64,000 nucleotides of DNA. It comes from an uncultured Collinsella sp. Lineage in GTDB: Bacteria; Actinomycetota; Coriobacteriia; Coriobacteriales; Coriobacteriaceae. Position numbers and translations under genes: made by a program. Under the pieces are notes generated by a model, which was not told the origin of the DNA, searched no databases, and worked only from the letters and a program-made list of their open reading frames with translations. This document shows positions 48,465-57,208 of this stretch, piece after piece (positions within the stretch are counted from its first letter, which is position 1; each line of letters opens with the position of its first letter). The DNA is taken from the NCBI GenBank assembly GCA_958445065.1, contig CAUCQW010000003.1, forward strand, positions 73,095 to 137,094. The letters are read 5' to 3'.

Positions 48465-48566
48465 ATTCCAAAATGTTAGGTTAATGCCTGCTGCCCATAC
48501 TTGCACCTGCGCACGGTACAATGGTTGGGTTACGACCAACGTGCCAATAACCAAAAAGGAGCCGCT

Positions 48567-49913
48567 ATGATCGATCGCTATACCCGCCCGGAGATGGGAC
48601 ACATCTTCTCCCTCGAGAACAAGTACGCCATTTGGCAGGAGATCGAGGTCCTGGCCTGTGAGGCCCAGGCGGAGCTCGGCAAGATCGGCATTTCTAAAGA
48701 CGAAGCCCAGTGGATCCGCGACCATGCCAACTTTGAGAAGGCAAAGGTCGACGAGATCGAGGAGGTCACGCGCCACGACGTCATCGCCTTCCTGACCAAC
48801 ATGAAGGAGTACATCGACGCCGATGTTCCCGAGGGCGACCCCAAGCCCAGCCGCTGGGTTCACTATGGCATGACCAGCTCCGATCTGGGCGACACGGCTC
48901 TGTGCTACCAGCTCACCCAGGCCTGCGACCTGATCATCGAGGACGTCAAGAAGCTCGGCGAGATTTGCAAGCGTCGCGCCTTTGAGGAGCGCAACACGCT
49001 CTGTGCCGGCCGCACTCATGGCATCCACGCCGAGCCGATGACCTTCGGCATGAAGTTCGGCTCTTGGGCCTGGGAACTCAAGCGCGATCTGGATCGTCTT
49101 GAGGACGCCCGCAAGAATGTTGCCTTCGGTGCCATCTCGGGCGCTGTTGGCACGTACAGCTCCATCGAACCGTTTGTCGAGGAGTATGTCTGCGAGCACC
49201 TGGGTCTGGTTCACGACCCGCTGTCCACGCAGGTTATCAGCCGCGACCATCACGCCTATCTCGCCGGCGTTCTCGCCACCACCGCGGCCACCTGCGAGCG
49301 CATCGCTACCGAGGTTCGCAATCTGCAGAAGACCGATACCCTCGAGGCCGAGGAGCCGTTCCGCAAGGGTCAAAAGGGCAGCTCCGCCATGCCGCACAAG
49401 CGCAACCCGATCACCATGGAGAAGGTCTGCGGTCTGTCGCGCGTCGTGAAGTCCAACGCCCAGGTTGCCTTCGATAACGTCGCCCTGTGGCACGAGCGTG
49501 ACATTTCGCACTCCTCTGCCGAGCGTGTCGCCCAGGCCGACAGCTTCATCGCCCTCGACCACATGTTCCAGTGCCTCATCCGCGTTATCGACGGCCTGCA
49601 GCTGTACCCTGCCCGCATGATGGCCAACCTCAATAAGACCCGCGGCCTCATCTTCTCCTCCAAGGTGCTGCTGGCCCTCGTCGACACGGGCATCACCCGC
49701 GAGGACGCGTACGCCATTGTGCAGGAGAACGCCATGGCAACCTGGCGCGAGGTGCAGGATTGTGTCTCCGGCCCCACCTTTAAGGAGCGTCTCGAGGCCG
49801 ACCCGCGCTGCACCGTCAGTCAGGAGAAGCTCGACGAGATCTTTGATCCGTGGGACTTCCTCACCCGTATCGACACGGTCTTTGATCGTCTGGAGCAGCT
49901 GAGCTTCGAGTAG
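48567..49913 (+). CDS. purB: Adenylosuccinate lyase
   Basis: PurB cleaves both SAICAR and adenylosuccinate, releasing fumarate, and so serves two purine steps. The 448-residue product is of the fumarase/aspartase superfamily, with TSSDLGDTALCYQL, the catalytic-His region GRTHGIHAEPMTFG and the signature GSSAMPHKRNP. The ATG at 48567 follows AAAAAGGAG; the frame opens 66 bases earlier. It begins about 100 bases after the tRNA-Gly module array. Confidence 0.97.
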   Translation: MIDRYTRPEMGHIFSLENKYAIWQEIEVLACEAQAELGKIGISKDEAQWIRDHANFEKAKVDEIEEVTRHDVIAFLTNMKEYIDADVPEGDPKPSRWVHYGMTSSDLGDTALCYQLTQACDLIIEDVKKLGEICKRRAFEERNTLCAGRTHGIHAEPMTFGMKFGSWAWELKRDLDRLEDARKNVAFGAISGAVGTYSSIEPFVEEYVCEHLGLVHDPLSTQVISRDHHAYLAGVLATTAATCERIATEVRNLQKTDTLEAEEPFRKGQKGSSAMPHKRNPITMEKVCGLSRVVKSNAQVAFDNVALWHERDISHSSAERVAQADSFIALDHMFQCLIRVIDGLQLYPARMMANLNKTRGLIFSSKVLLALVDTGITREDAYAIVQENAMATWREVQDCVSGPTFKERLEADPRCTVSQEKLDEIFDPWDFLTRIDTVFDRLEQLSFE

Positions 49914-49939
49914 GTTCGGGCATAACGTTAGCTTTTTAG

Positions 49940-49977
49940 GGCGCTTTGCTGGTAATGTGTGTTGCCGGCAAAGCGCC
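49940..49977 (+). terminator. Hairpin after purB
   Basis: GGCGCTTTGC (49940-49949) pairs perfectly with GCAAAGCGCC (49968-49977). There is no T tract after it. Confidence 0.55.
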
Positions 49978-50041
49978 TCGTTGCATTTAGGGAAAGACGG
50001 GGATAATAGTCGTCTCGAATAACATTCTGAGAGGGGATCGC

Positions 50042-50305
50042 ATGATTTCGTTTGATTACAAGCCGCAGGGTGTATGCTCTCGCAATATTCACCTTGACCT
50101 TTCCGATGACGGCAGCAAGGTGCTGGGCGTTGAGTTTACCGGCGGCTGCGATGGCAACCTCAAGGCCATCTCCAAACTGGTCGAGGGCGCTCCTGCTGAC
50201 CGTGTGATCGAGGTTCTTGCCGGCAATACCTGCGGCATGAAGAAGACCTCTTGCGCCGATCAGCTTACGCGCGCTATCGAGGCCGCTCGCGCCGAGATCG
50301 CCTAA
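50042..50305 (+). CDS. TSCPD domain protein (TIGR03905 type)
   Basis: An 87-residue protein with the TSCPD pattern in GNTCGMKKTSCADQLTRAI plus an upstream Cys in FTGGCDGNL. Such domains occur alone or at the end of ribonucleotide reductases and may bind metal; the function of the stand-alone form is not known. ATG at 50042 after GAGAGGGG. Its stop overlaps the start of the next gene (TAATG). Confidence 0.86.
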   Translation: MISFDYKPQGVCSRNIHLDLSDDGSKVLGVEFTGGCDGNLKAISKLVEGAPADRVIEVLAGNTCGMKKTSCADQLTRAIEAARAEIA

Positions 50306-51516
50306 TGGGTATCGCCGACCACATCAAGAACGGAATATCGCGTCGCGGCTTTGTGCTCGGTGGAGCTGCCGCGGGCGCTGCCACGGTGCTTGCCGGATGT
50401 TCGAAAAAAACAGGCACCAGTGATGATGCCGCTGGCGAGCCGCAGGTTATCAAGGACGATTCGAAGATTGTCTCGATCACTGATGAGTACGAGGCAGTTG
50501 ACATCGATCTTGAGCCGGCGGCATCGTGGACGCTGCCGCTGGGCACGTTGCTGTACTACTGCGATGGTGACTATGCTGCGGCAATGATGGCGCCCGCATC
50601 GGCACTGCACGCCAACACACTCGGTGTGCTCAACCTGGGCGATGGCTCGCTTACCACATTAATTGAGAATCCTATCGAGGGCACGGGATATGCTTTTTAC
50701 GATGTCCGTGCCGGCGACGGCGTGTTTGCGTGGGTTGAGATGAACTTTGCCAGTTCATCGTGGAAGCTCTACGCTCAAAATCTGTCGGGCGCTTCGCTCT
50801 CTGGCGACGTGGTTGAGCTCGATCGAGGTGGCAAGGACTACGATCCGCCACTGTTTACGACGTTCGGGTCATCAGCCATCTGGTATAAAATGCCTTCGGC
50901 AGGCGGCAATAAAACGAGTAGTGATTCGTTTTGCTATCGTCGCTCGCTTGATGAATCCAAGGCCGAGACAATTTGGAAATCGACGGGCCGCTTTGCGTCG
51001 GCCCCGCGCGTGAGCGACGGCATTTTGACCATCTCGCCGCGTGTCCGCAACGACGAGGGCGTCTACTACGGCATAACGGCAATCGATCTGACCGATGGCA
51101 ACAACACCAAACGTGCCCAGCTAGTCCTTCCCTCGTCAGTCTCGCCTTTCGAGGCCGTATATATGGGCGATACCTTCGTGTTTTCTATCGAGGCGACCTA
51201 TAGTGGCGTGGGCAGCCTGGGCAACATGGGCACGTATATCGGTAATGAGGGAGGGCCATACCTCTTCCTGTCCCGCGAGCCGCTCGCATGTGCTGCCGGC
51301 AAGAAGAATAAATATCTCGTTAAGGTACAGGCATCGCATTTTCTCATCGACACCTCTGCCAAGACCTATGGCTCGCTACTGTCGCCCGACCGCGCTTTGG
51401 AATATGGCGATTATCCAGCTACGGCGGGAAAATCGGACTCATTTCTTACGTACGCCACGGTGCGCAACAGCCAGGGTATACCCGAGACGGTCACCGCACG
51501 CCTATTCTCTCTTTAA
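50305..51516 (+). CDS. Tat-exported lipoprotein, unknown function
   Basis: A 403-residue protein. Its N-terminus carries a twin-arginine motif (SRRGFVLGG) and then a lipobox (VLAGC at about residues 28-32), so it should be exported folded and lipid-anchored. The rest resembles repeated beta blades (for example GDGVFAWVEMNFASSSWKLYAQN), perhaps a beta-propeller. ATG at 50305 overlaps the TSCPD stop by one base. The family is not recognised. Confidence 0.8.
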   Translation: MGIADHIKNGISRRGFVLGGAAAGAATVLAGCSKKTGTSDDAAGEPQVIKDDSKIVSITDEYEAVDIDLEPAASWTLPLGTLLYYCDGDYAAAMMAPASALHANTLGVLNLGDGSLTTLIENPIEGTGYAFYDVRAGDGVFAWVEMNFASSSWKLYAQNLSGASLSGDVVELDRGGKDYDPPLFTTFGSSAIWYKMPSAGGNKTSSDSFCYRRSLDESKAETIWKSTGRFASAPRVSDGILTISPRVRNDEGVYYGITAIDLTDGNNTKRAQLVLPSSVSPFEAVYMGDTFVFSIEATYSGVGSLGNMGTYIGNEGGPYLFLSREPLACAAGKKNKYLVKVQASHFLIDTSAKTYGSLLSPDRALEYGDYPATAGKSDSFLTYATVRNSQGIPETVTARLFSL

Positions 51517-51575
51517 GCTTAGAGGGGTTAAAAAGGCGCCAACAGGGGAATAAACGCGTTGTAATTGTGAGTACC

Positions 51576-51614
51576 GCCCGCCGAGCTGCCGCGTCATAGT
51601 GGCATCCGGCGGGC
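51576..51614. terminator. Hairpin between lipoprotein and two-component genes
   Basis: GCCCGCCG (51576-51583) pairs with CGGCGGGC (51607-51614), with extra CTGCC/GGCAT pairing inside. No T tract. Confidence 0.45.
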
Positions 51615-51669
51615 TCAGGTGCGTTAAAATGGGCTTGTTCTTAGCTGATTGAGACAGGGGGGCCGTGTT

Positions 51670-52392
51670 ATGGCTTCAGATGCAAAAAAGATTCTGCTGG
51701 TCGAGGATGAGAAGGCAATCCGTGACGCCGTCGCTGCCTATCTCGAGCGCGAAGGCTACTGGGTTGTGGGTGTCGGCGACGGCCAGTCCGCGATCGAGGA
51801 GTTCGAGAAGCATCAGTTTGACCTGGTCGTGCTCGACCTTATGCTCCCCAAGATCCCCGGCGAGCGCGTTTGCCGCACCATTCGCGATACCTCGGATGTC
51901 CCCATCATCATGCTGACTGCCAAGGGCGAGATCGAGGACCGTATTATCGGTCTTGAGCTCGGCGCCGACGACTATCTGATTAAGCCGTTCTCGCCGCGCG
52001 AGCTTGTCGCGCGCGTTCGCGCTCTGTTCCGCCGTGCCCATCAGGCCGACGAGCCAGCCGTCGAGGTACTCGACTTCGGCGATCTGGTCATCGATATCTC
52101 GGGCCACAAGATTTTGGTCGAGGGCAAGGAAGTCGACCTGACGGCTTCCGAGTTTAAGCTGCTCACCACGCTTGCCCGTCACCCCGGTCGCGTCTACAAC
52201 CGCATGGAGCTGGTCGAGAAGGTGCTCGGCTACGACTTTGAGGGCTATGAGCGCACCATCGATAGCCACGTGAAGAACCTTCGCGCCAAGCTGGGCGATG
52301 ATCCCAAGAAGCCCAAGTGGCTCTACACCGTCCACGGTGTCGGCTATCGCTTCGAGGCTCCGGCCAAGACCGATAAGTCGGACGAGAAATAG
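51670..52392 (+). CDS. OmpR-family response regulator
   Basis: A 240-residue regulator. The receiver domain has the acidic pair in LLVEDEKAIRD, phospho-acceptor Asp56 (VVLDLMLP), Thr in IIMLTAK and Lys in DDYLIKPFS. The C-terminal winged helix (SEFKLLTTLARHPGRVYNRMELV, then RTIDSHVKNLRAKLG and GVGYRFE) binds DNA. ATG at 51670. It is paired with the sensor kinase 11 bases downstream; the input signal is unknown. Confidence 0.95.
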   Translation: MASDAKKILLVEDEKAIRDAVAAYLEREGYWVVGVGDGQSAIEEFEKHQFDLVVLDLMLPKIPGERVCRTIRDTSDVPIIMLTAKGEIEDRIIGLELGADDYLIKPFSPRELVARVRALFRRAHQADEPAVEVLDFGDLVIDISGHKILVEGKEVDLTASEFKLLTTLARHPGRVYNRMELVEKVLGYDFEGYERTIDSHVKNLRAKLGDDPKKPKWLYTVHGVGYRFEAPAKTDKSDEK

Positions 52393-52403
52393 GGAAATCA
52401 CAT

Positions 52404-53969
52404 ATGACACCTGCGCGCTTTGAAATCGGACAAAAGCACAAGCAGGAGAGCGAGGCGGGTTCCAAGGCTAGTTGGAACACGCCTCGCTCCGATTCACGGC
52501 CAACGATGAGCTATCCCTCGCGCATGGCACTTGCTTTTGCTCTGACATCGCTCATGACGGTATTGGTGCTGGTGGGCGTGGTCTCTGTTGTGTGGGGCAC
52601 GGTCTTTTCGGATTACACGCGCTCCAATATCGTCGAAATCGCAAATTCCGCTGCCGAAAAGCTTGCGACGTCGTATGAGGAAAACGGCAATTGGACTGCG
52701 GGCGAGCTACGTACGGTCGCGACATCAAGTTTGGTGTCCGACGACCTGAGTATGCAGGTCGTCAACAAGAAAGGCGTTGTCGTTTATGACGACTCATGGC
52801 CTTCGGCAAGCGCGACCGCCGATGTGCGCGAGAACGAATCGCCGTCGAGCAGCTCGAGCGGGAAAAAAGCATCGCATAGTCCGGTCTCGTCGGCTCCCAC
52901 CGGCTCCGATAGCGTTGCAAACGTCGAAATCATAACGTCTTCCGGCGAGCATGTCGGACAAGTAAAGCTGTGGGCCATCGGCTCCGATGCCTTGCTCACC
53001 AAGGCAGATTCTGCGTTTAGGGAGAAGACCTTTAACGCCATGGCCCTTGCTGCGGTTGTTGCAGTTTGCATTTCGGTCGTTATCGGATCACTCGTGTCGC
53101 GCATGCTCACCAAGCCGATTCACCGTATTACCAGCACGGCCAAGCAAATTCGCGATGGCGATCTGTCTGCTCGTACGGGCTTGCGCGGCGATGACGAGAT
53201 CGATCAACTGGGCGAGACATTCGATGAGATGGCCACATCGCTCGAGAAGGATATGAAACACGAGAAACGTTTGACCTCGGACGTGGCTCACGAACTTCGC
53301 ACTCCGCTTATGGCCATGCTCGCAACGGTCGAGGCCATGCAGGATGGCGTATATCCTACCGACGATGAGCACTTGGAGACTGTTGCTTCCGAGACGCGTC
53401 GCCTGGCTCGTCTGGTGCAGCAGATGCTCGACCTGTCGCGCATGGAAAACAGCACGGCCCCGCTCAACCTTGAGCCGGTGGACATGGTTCCTTTCGTGCG
53501 TTCCATCGTCAATGCCCAGGAGCGCCTGTTTGTCGACCGCGATCTGCGCTTGCGCTTTGCTGACGAGACCCAAGGTCACGACGATGTCGTCGAAGCCGAT
53601 CCCGACATGATCACACAATGCGTCATCAATCTCATGAGCAACGCCATGCGCTACACCCCCGAGGGCGGTTGGGTCGTGGTGTCGGTGCTCAGTGACCGCA
53701 AACACGTCAGCATCGCCGTTTCTGATACCGGCATCGGTATTGCCAAGGATGACTTGTCGCGCATCTTCGGCCGTTTTTGGCGCGCCGATGCCAGCCGTGC
53801 CCGTGAGGCGGGCGGTCTGGGCGTGGGCCTCGCCGTGACTAAACAGATCGTCGAGCGCCATCACGGCTACATATCCGTGGAGTCGGAGCTTGGAAAGGGT
53901 ACGACTTTTACGATTCATCTGCCTCGCGAGCACACGGCGGACGCGGCATCTACTACAATGGAGCACTAG
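52404..53969 (+). CDS. Sensor histidine kinase
   Basis: A 521-residue membrane kinase. It has TM1 (about 41-66), an extracytoplasmic domain with a Ser-rich stretch (about 67-210), TM2 (211-232), HAMP (232-285), the dimerisation domain with phospho-His296 (SDVAHELRTPLMA), and the ATPase domain with N box NLMSNAMRYTPEGG, G1 DTGIGIA and G2 GGLGVGLAV. The cognate regulator gene is directly upstream. The overall build is like envelope-stress kinases, but the ligand cannot be told. Confidence 0.95.
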   Translation: MTPARFEIGQKHKQESEAGSKASWNTPRSDSRPTMSYPSRMALAFALTSLMTVLVLVGVVSVVWGTVFSDYTRSNIVEIANSAAEKLATSYEENGNWTAGELRTVATSSLVSDDLSMQVVNKKGVVVYDDSWPSASATADVRENESPSSSSSGKKASHSPVSSAPTGSDSVANVEIITSSGEHVGQVKLWAIGSDALLTKADSAFREKTFNAMALAAVVAVCISVVIGSLVSRMLTKPIHRITSTAKQIRDGDLSARTGLRGDDEIDQLGETFDEMATSLEKDMKHEKRLTSDVAHELRTPLMAMLATVEAMQDGVYPTDDEHLETVASETRRLARLVQQMLDLSRMENSTAPLNLEPVDMVPFVRSIVNAQERLFVDRDLRLRFADETQGHDDVVEADPDMITQCVINLMSNAMRYTPEGGWVVVSVLSDRKHVSIAVSDTGIGIAKDDLSRIFGRFWRADASRAREAGGLGVGLAVTKQIVERHHGYISVESELGKGTTFTIHLPREHTADAASTTMEH

Positions 53970-54078
53970 CTTTTCGCTATTCGGTGAAGGAGGGGTTTCG
54001 TCCCTGCCGCTCCGAGTTTGCGAAAACGTGCGGGAAAGAACCCGCATTACTGTCGTATTTTGGTAAGGAGTGACTCAC

Positions 54079-54966
54079 GTGACAACGATGGAGCGTCGTC
54101 CGGATTCCCGTGGCAAGGTTCGTGATATCTACGATGCCGGTGAAAACCTGCTGATGGTCGCCACCGACCGCATTTCTGCGTTCGACTTCATTCTTCCCGA
54201 CGAGATTCCGTTTAAGGGAGAGGTGCTCAACCGCATCTCGGCATTCTGGTTCGATAAGTTTGCCGACATCGTTCCCAACCACCTCGTTTCCATCGACCCG
54301 GCGGATTTCCCTGAGGAGTTTGCTGAGTATCGTGACTACCTCGCCGGCCGCGCCATGCTGGTTAAGAAGGCCCAGACGATTCCTATCGAGTGCATCGTCC
54401 GCGGCTATCTGACCGGTTCGGGCAAGAAGACCTACGACGAGAACGGCACCGTCTGCGGCATCCAGCTGCCTGAGGGCCTGACCGAGGCTTCCAAGCTTCC
54501 CGAGCCGCTGTTTACGCCGTCCACGAAGGCCGAGATCGGTGACCACGACGAGAACATCTCGTTCGAGCGTTGCTGCGAGATCGTGGGCGAGGACATCGCC
54601 ACGCAGATTCGCGACCTTTCCCTCAAGATCTACAAGGCTGCCGCCGAGTATGCAGCGACCCGTGGCATCATCATTGCCGACACCAAGTTCGAGTTCGGTG
54701 TCATCGATGGCAAGGTTACGCTGATCGACGAGTGCCTCACGCCCGACTCCAGCCGTTTCTGGCCTGCCGCCAGCTACGAGGAGGGCAAGATTCAGCCCAG
54801 CTACGACAAGCAATTCGTCCGCAATTGGCTCAAAGCCAACTGGGATATGACGGGGGAGACCCCGCACCTGCCCGCCGAGGTCATCGATGGCACGTCCGAG
54901 CGCTATCGCGAGGCCTTCCAGATCATCACGGGCTCCCAGTTCACAAGCATGAAGGAGAACGCATAA
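54079..54966 (+). CDS. purC: SAICAR synthetase
   Basis: PurC joins CAIR and aspartate with ATP, giving SAICAR. The 295-residue product has RGKVRDIYDAGENLLMVATDRISAFD, IECIVRGYLTGSGKK, IADTKFEFG and the signature DECLTPDSSRFW, the longer (ADE1-like) class. Three starts are possible; GTG at 54079 lies 8 bases after AAGGAG and is preferred over GTG 54070 (inside the site) and ATG 54088. The next gene starts directly after its stop. Confidence 0.96.
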   Translation: MTTMERRPDSRGKVRDIYDAGENLLMVATDRISAFDFILPDEIPFKGEVLNRISAFWFDKFADIVPNHLVSIDPADFPEEFAEYRDYLAGRAMLVKKAQTIPIECIVRGYLTGSGKKTYDENGTVCGIQLPEGLTEASKLPEPLFTPSTKAEIGDHDENISFERCCEIVGEDIATQIRDLSLKIYKAAAEYAATRGIIIADTKFEFGVIDGKVTLIDECLTPDSSRFWPAASYEEGKIQPSYDKQFVRNWLKANWDMTGETPHLPAEVIDGTSERYREAFQIITGSQFTSMKENA

Positions 54967-55542
54967 GTGAGTACCCGTAGCGCCACGAACAAGCGCACGC
55001 AATCCCACGAGGTTACCGGGGTTGCGCGCAAGTCCGCTGCATCCGCCAAGCCCGCCCGTCAGGCAGCGAGCTCTGTCCGCGTCGTGCCGGCTTCGTCTAA
55101 GGCACGCCGCAAAGAGCTCGAGAAGGGCGAGAATCTCGAGGGCCTCTCTAAAGAGGAGAAGCGCGCCCGCAAGGCTAAGCAGCGCGCCAAGGAGGACCGC
55201 ATCTACACGGTGTCGAATATCCTTCTCAAGCAGGATGAGGACTACACCAAGCGCCGTCGTATCTGGTGGGCCGTGCTTACTATCGGCATGGTACTCGTCG
55301 TGGCAATTTGGGCTTCGCTCTACTTCGCTCCCGCTGGCATGGTGTCCAGCCCTGTCCAGATGGTCGGCATCGTTTTGTCCTACGTCGTCATTTTGGGTGA
55401 CTTTATTTACGACTTCGTTCGTATTCGTCCCCTGCGTAACATGTACCGCACGCAGGCCGAGGGCATGTCCGAGAACAAGCTCAACGCTCTTATTGAGCGC
55501 GCGGCTGCCGAGGAGGACAAAAAGGACTCCAAGAAGAAATAG
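54967..55542 (+). CDS. Basic two-TM membrane protein, unknown
   Basis: A 191-residue protein. The first 95 residues are very basic and Ala/Lys-rich (probably disordered, maybe nucleic-acid or membrane contacting). Two hydrophobic segments (about 99-120 and 126-147) follow, then a Lys-rich tail. The GTG at 54967 abuts the purC stop, so translation is coupled. It resembles many small actinobacterial envelope proteins of unknown function. Confidence 0.75.
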   Translation: MSTRSATNKRTQSHEVTGVARKSAASAKPARQAASSVRVVPASSKARRKELEKGENLEGLSKEEKRARKAKQRAKEDRIYTVSNILLKQDEDYTKRRRIWWAVLTIGMVLVVAIWASLYFAPAGMVSSPVQMVGIVLSYVVILGDFIYDFVRIRPLRNMYRTQAEGMSENKLNALIERAAAEEDKKDSKKK

Positions 55543-55575
55543 CGTTTGCATGCATACTTATCGCTAAGATATAAG

Positions 55576-55602
55576 GCGCGTCGTTTTTGCGGCGCGCTTT
55601 TT
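55576..55602 (+). terminator. Terminator after the two-TM gene
   Basis: GCGCGTCG (55576-55583) pairs with CGGCGCGC (55590-55597) with one G:U, followed by TTTTT. Confidence 0.8.
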
Positions 55603-55630
55603 ACTGTTCTATAGATAGATGGAGTGGCAC

Positions 55631-56911
55631 ATGATTCGAGCTGCCCTGACGGTCGAAGAAGCTCTGGAGGGCATGAAGGCCCTGGAGCCCAAGATTAAAA
55701 ACTATGCGCGTCTGGTTGTCCGCAAGGGCGTAAACGTCAAGCCCGGCCAGGAGGTTGTCGTTCAGTCTCCGGTCGAGTGCGCGCCTTTTGCCCGCGTGGT
55801 GGTCGCGGAGGCTTATGCCGCCGGCGCTGGCCACGTGACGGTCATTTGGGCCGATGATGCCGTGACGAGGCTCACGTACGAGCATGTCGATAAAAGCTAT
55901 TTTGAGCAGACGCCCGAGTGGAAGCGCATGCAGCTGGATTCCCTGGCCCAGGATGGTGCCTGCTTTGTCTTTATCGAGGGGGCGGATCCTGCGGCCCTCA
56001 AGGGCATCGATCCAGCCAAGCCGGCCGCGGCATCCAAGGCGAGGAATACGCAATGCAAAGTTTTCCGCCGTGGACTGGATTACAACATCAATCCGTGGTG
56101 CATCGCCGGCGCTCCGGTCGTGGCTTGGGCGCACGAGGTGTTCCCGGGAGACGCCGATGAGGTTGCAATCTATAAGCTGTGGAATGCGATTCTGCACACC
56201 GCGCGCGCCGATGGCCAGGACCCAGAGAGCGACTGGGAACTCCATGACGCCGCATTCGAAAAGAACCTGCGTTTTCTGAACGACAATCGTTTCGACTACC
56301 TGCATTACGCCGCGGCAAATGGAACCGATCTGACGATTGGCATGACGAAAGGTCACGAGTGGGCCGGCGGCAAGGGCAAGACGCCCGAAGGGCACCCCTT
56401 CTTCCCCAACATTCCCACCGAGGAAGTCTTCACTTCGCCCGATCGCATGCGCGCCGACGGTATCGTGTACTCGGCCATGCCGCTCATCCACCATGGCAAT
56501 AAGGTCGACGATTTTTGGATTAAGTTCGAGGGCGGCCGCGTAGTGGACTACGATGCCCGTGTGGGCAAGGCAACGCTCGCAAGCATCATCGATACTGACG
56601 AGGGCGCTGCTCACCTGGGAGAGGTCGCGCTCATCTCCAAGAACACGCCGATCCGCGAAAGTGGCGTACTGTTCTATGATACGCTCTATGACGAGAACGC
56701 TAGCTGCCATCTCGCGCTAGGTGTCGGTTTCCCCGAATGCATCGAGGGTGGGTATGACATGTCCAAGGAAGAGCTCCTGGAGCATGGCGTTAACGTCTCG
56801 AGCACGCACGTCGATTTTATGATTGGCACGGACGACATCGATATTACGGGCATTACGCCTGATGGACGTGAAGTTGTGATTTTCCAGAACGGCCAATGGA
56901 GTTGGGAATAG
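55631..56911 (+). CDS. M29 family aminopeptidase
   Basis: A 426-residue cytosolic metallopeptidase of the thermophilic-aminopeptidase (AmpS/PepS) type. Recognisable parts are YARLVVRKGVNVKPGQEVVVQSPVE, GTDLTIGMTKGHEWAGGKGKT, FFPNIPTEEVFTSPDRMRADGIVYS, GVLFYDTLYDENASCHLALG and VDFMIGTDDIDITG. These carry the Glu/His/Asp metal ligands of the family. ATG at 55631 lies 6 bases after GATGGAG and is preferred to ATG 55619. The tRNA-Lys promoter overlaps its 3' end. Confidence 0.93.
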   Translation: MIRAALTVEEALEGMKALEPKIKNYARLVVRKGVNVKPGQEVVVQSPVECAPFARVVVAEAYAAGAGHVTVIWADDAVTRLTYEHVDKSYFEQTPEWKRMQLDSLAQDGACFVFIEGADPAALKGIDPAKPAAASKARNTQCKVFRRGLDYNINPWCIAGAPVVAWAHEVFPGDADEVAIYKLWNAILHTARADGQDPESDWELHDAAFEKNLRFLNDNRFDYLHYAAANGTDLTIGMTKGHEWAGGKGKTPEGHPFFPNIPTEEVFTSPDRMRADGIVYSAMPLIHHGNKVDDFWIKFEGGRVVDYDARVGKATLASIIDTDEGAAHLGEVALISKNTPIRESGVLFYDTLYDENASCHLALGVGFPECIEGGYDMSKEELLEHGVNVSSTHVDFMIGTDDIDITGITPDGREVVIFQNGQWSWE

Positions 56912-56930
56912 TCCCAGACCGTGGTACAAT
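56902..56930 (+). promoter_or_regulatory. Promoter of tRNA-Lys
   Basis: TTGGGA (56902-56907) and TACAAT (56925-56930), spacing 17, 10 bases before the tRNA start. The -35 lies within the last codons of the aminopeptidase gene. Confidence 0.72.
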
Positions 56931-56939
56931 GCCACCCGC

Positions 56940-57015
56940 GGGCCGTTAGCTCAGCTGGCAGAGCAGGGGACTTTTAATCCCAAGGTCCAGGGTTCGAACC
57001 CCTGACGGCCCACCA
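56940..57015 (+). tRNA. tRNA-Lys (TTT)
   Basis: 76 bases with acceptor GGGCCGT/ACGGCCC, anticodon loop CTTTTAA (TTT), T arm GGGTTCGAACCCC and encoded CCA. Its last 19 bases recur at 57172-57190. Confidence 0.96.
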
Positions 57016-57026
57016 TAGAATGGAAA

Positions 57027-57055
57027 AGCGACTGGCGGATGCCGGCCGCTTTTTT
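57027..57055 (+). terminator. Terminator after tRNA-Lys
   Basis: AGCG and CTGGC (57027-57036) pair with GCCGG and CGCT (57041-57050), followed by TTTTTG. Confidence 0.8.
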
Positions 57056-57060
57056 GTTGC

Positions 57061-57190
57061 CGCGACGCGGGTTCGAACCCGAAAGGGCGCGGAGCTGAGT
57101 AAACGCGTGAGCGTTTGCCAGCGCAGCGCGCAAGGCGCGAAGCGCCGCAGCGGCCGCCTGCGGAGCAGGCTGAACCCCTGACGGCCCACC
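57061..57190 (+). repeat. tRNA-3'-end module after tRNA-Lys
   Basis: The same plan as the Ser and Gly modules. A palindromic T-arm copy CGGGTTCGAACCCG (57068-57081) and AGGGCGCGGAGC precede hairpins AAACGC/GCGTTT (57101-57116), GGCGC-GAA-GCGCC (57134-57146) and GCCTGC-GGA-GCAGGC (57156-57170). It ends with a direct copy of the tRNA-Lys 3' end, GAACCCCTGACGGCCCACC (57172-57190). The TraX gene begins 19 bases later. Confidence 0.8.
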
Positions 57191-57208
57191 CAAAGTAAGG
57201 AATACGAA

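Noticed and set aside
48114-49562. A 482-codon minus-strand frame through purB and the tRNA-Gly modules
   Set aside because: Antisense of purB joined to non-coding repeats. The repeated peptides it seems to contain come from the DNA repeats.
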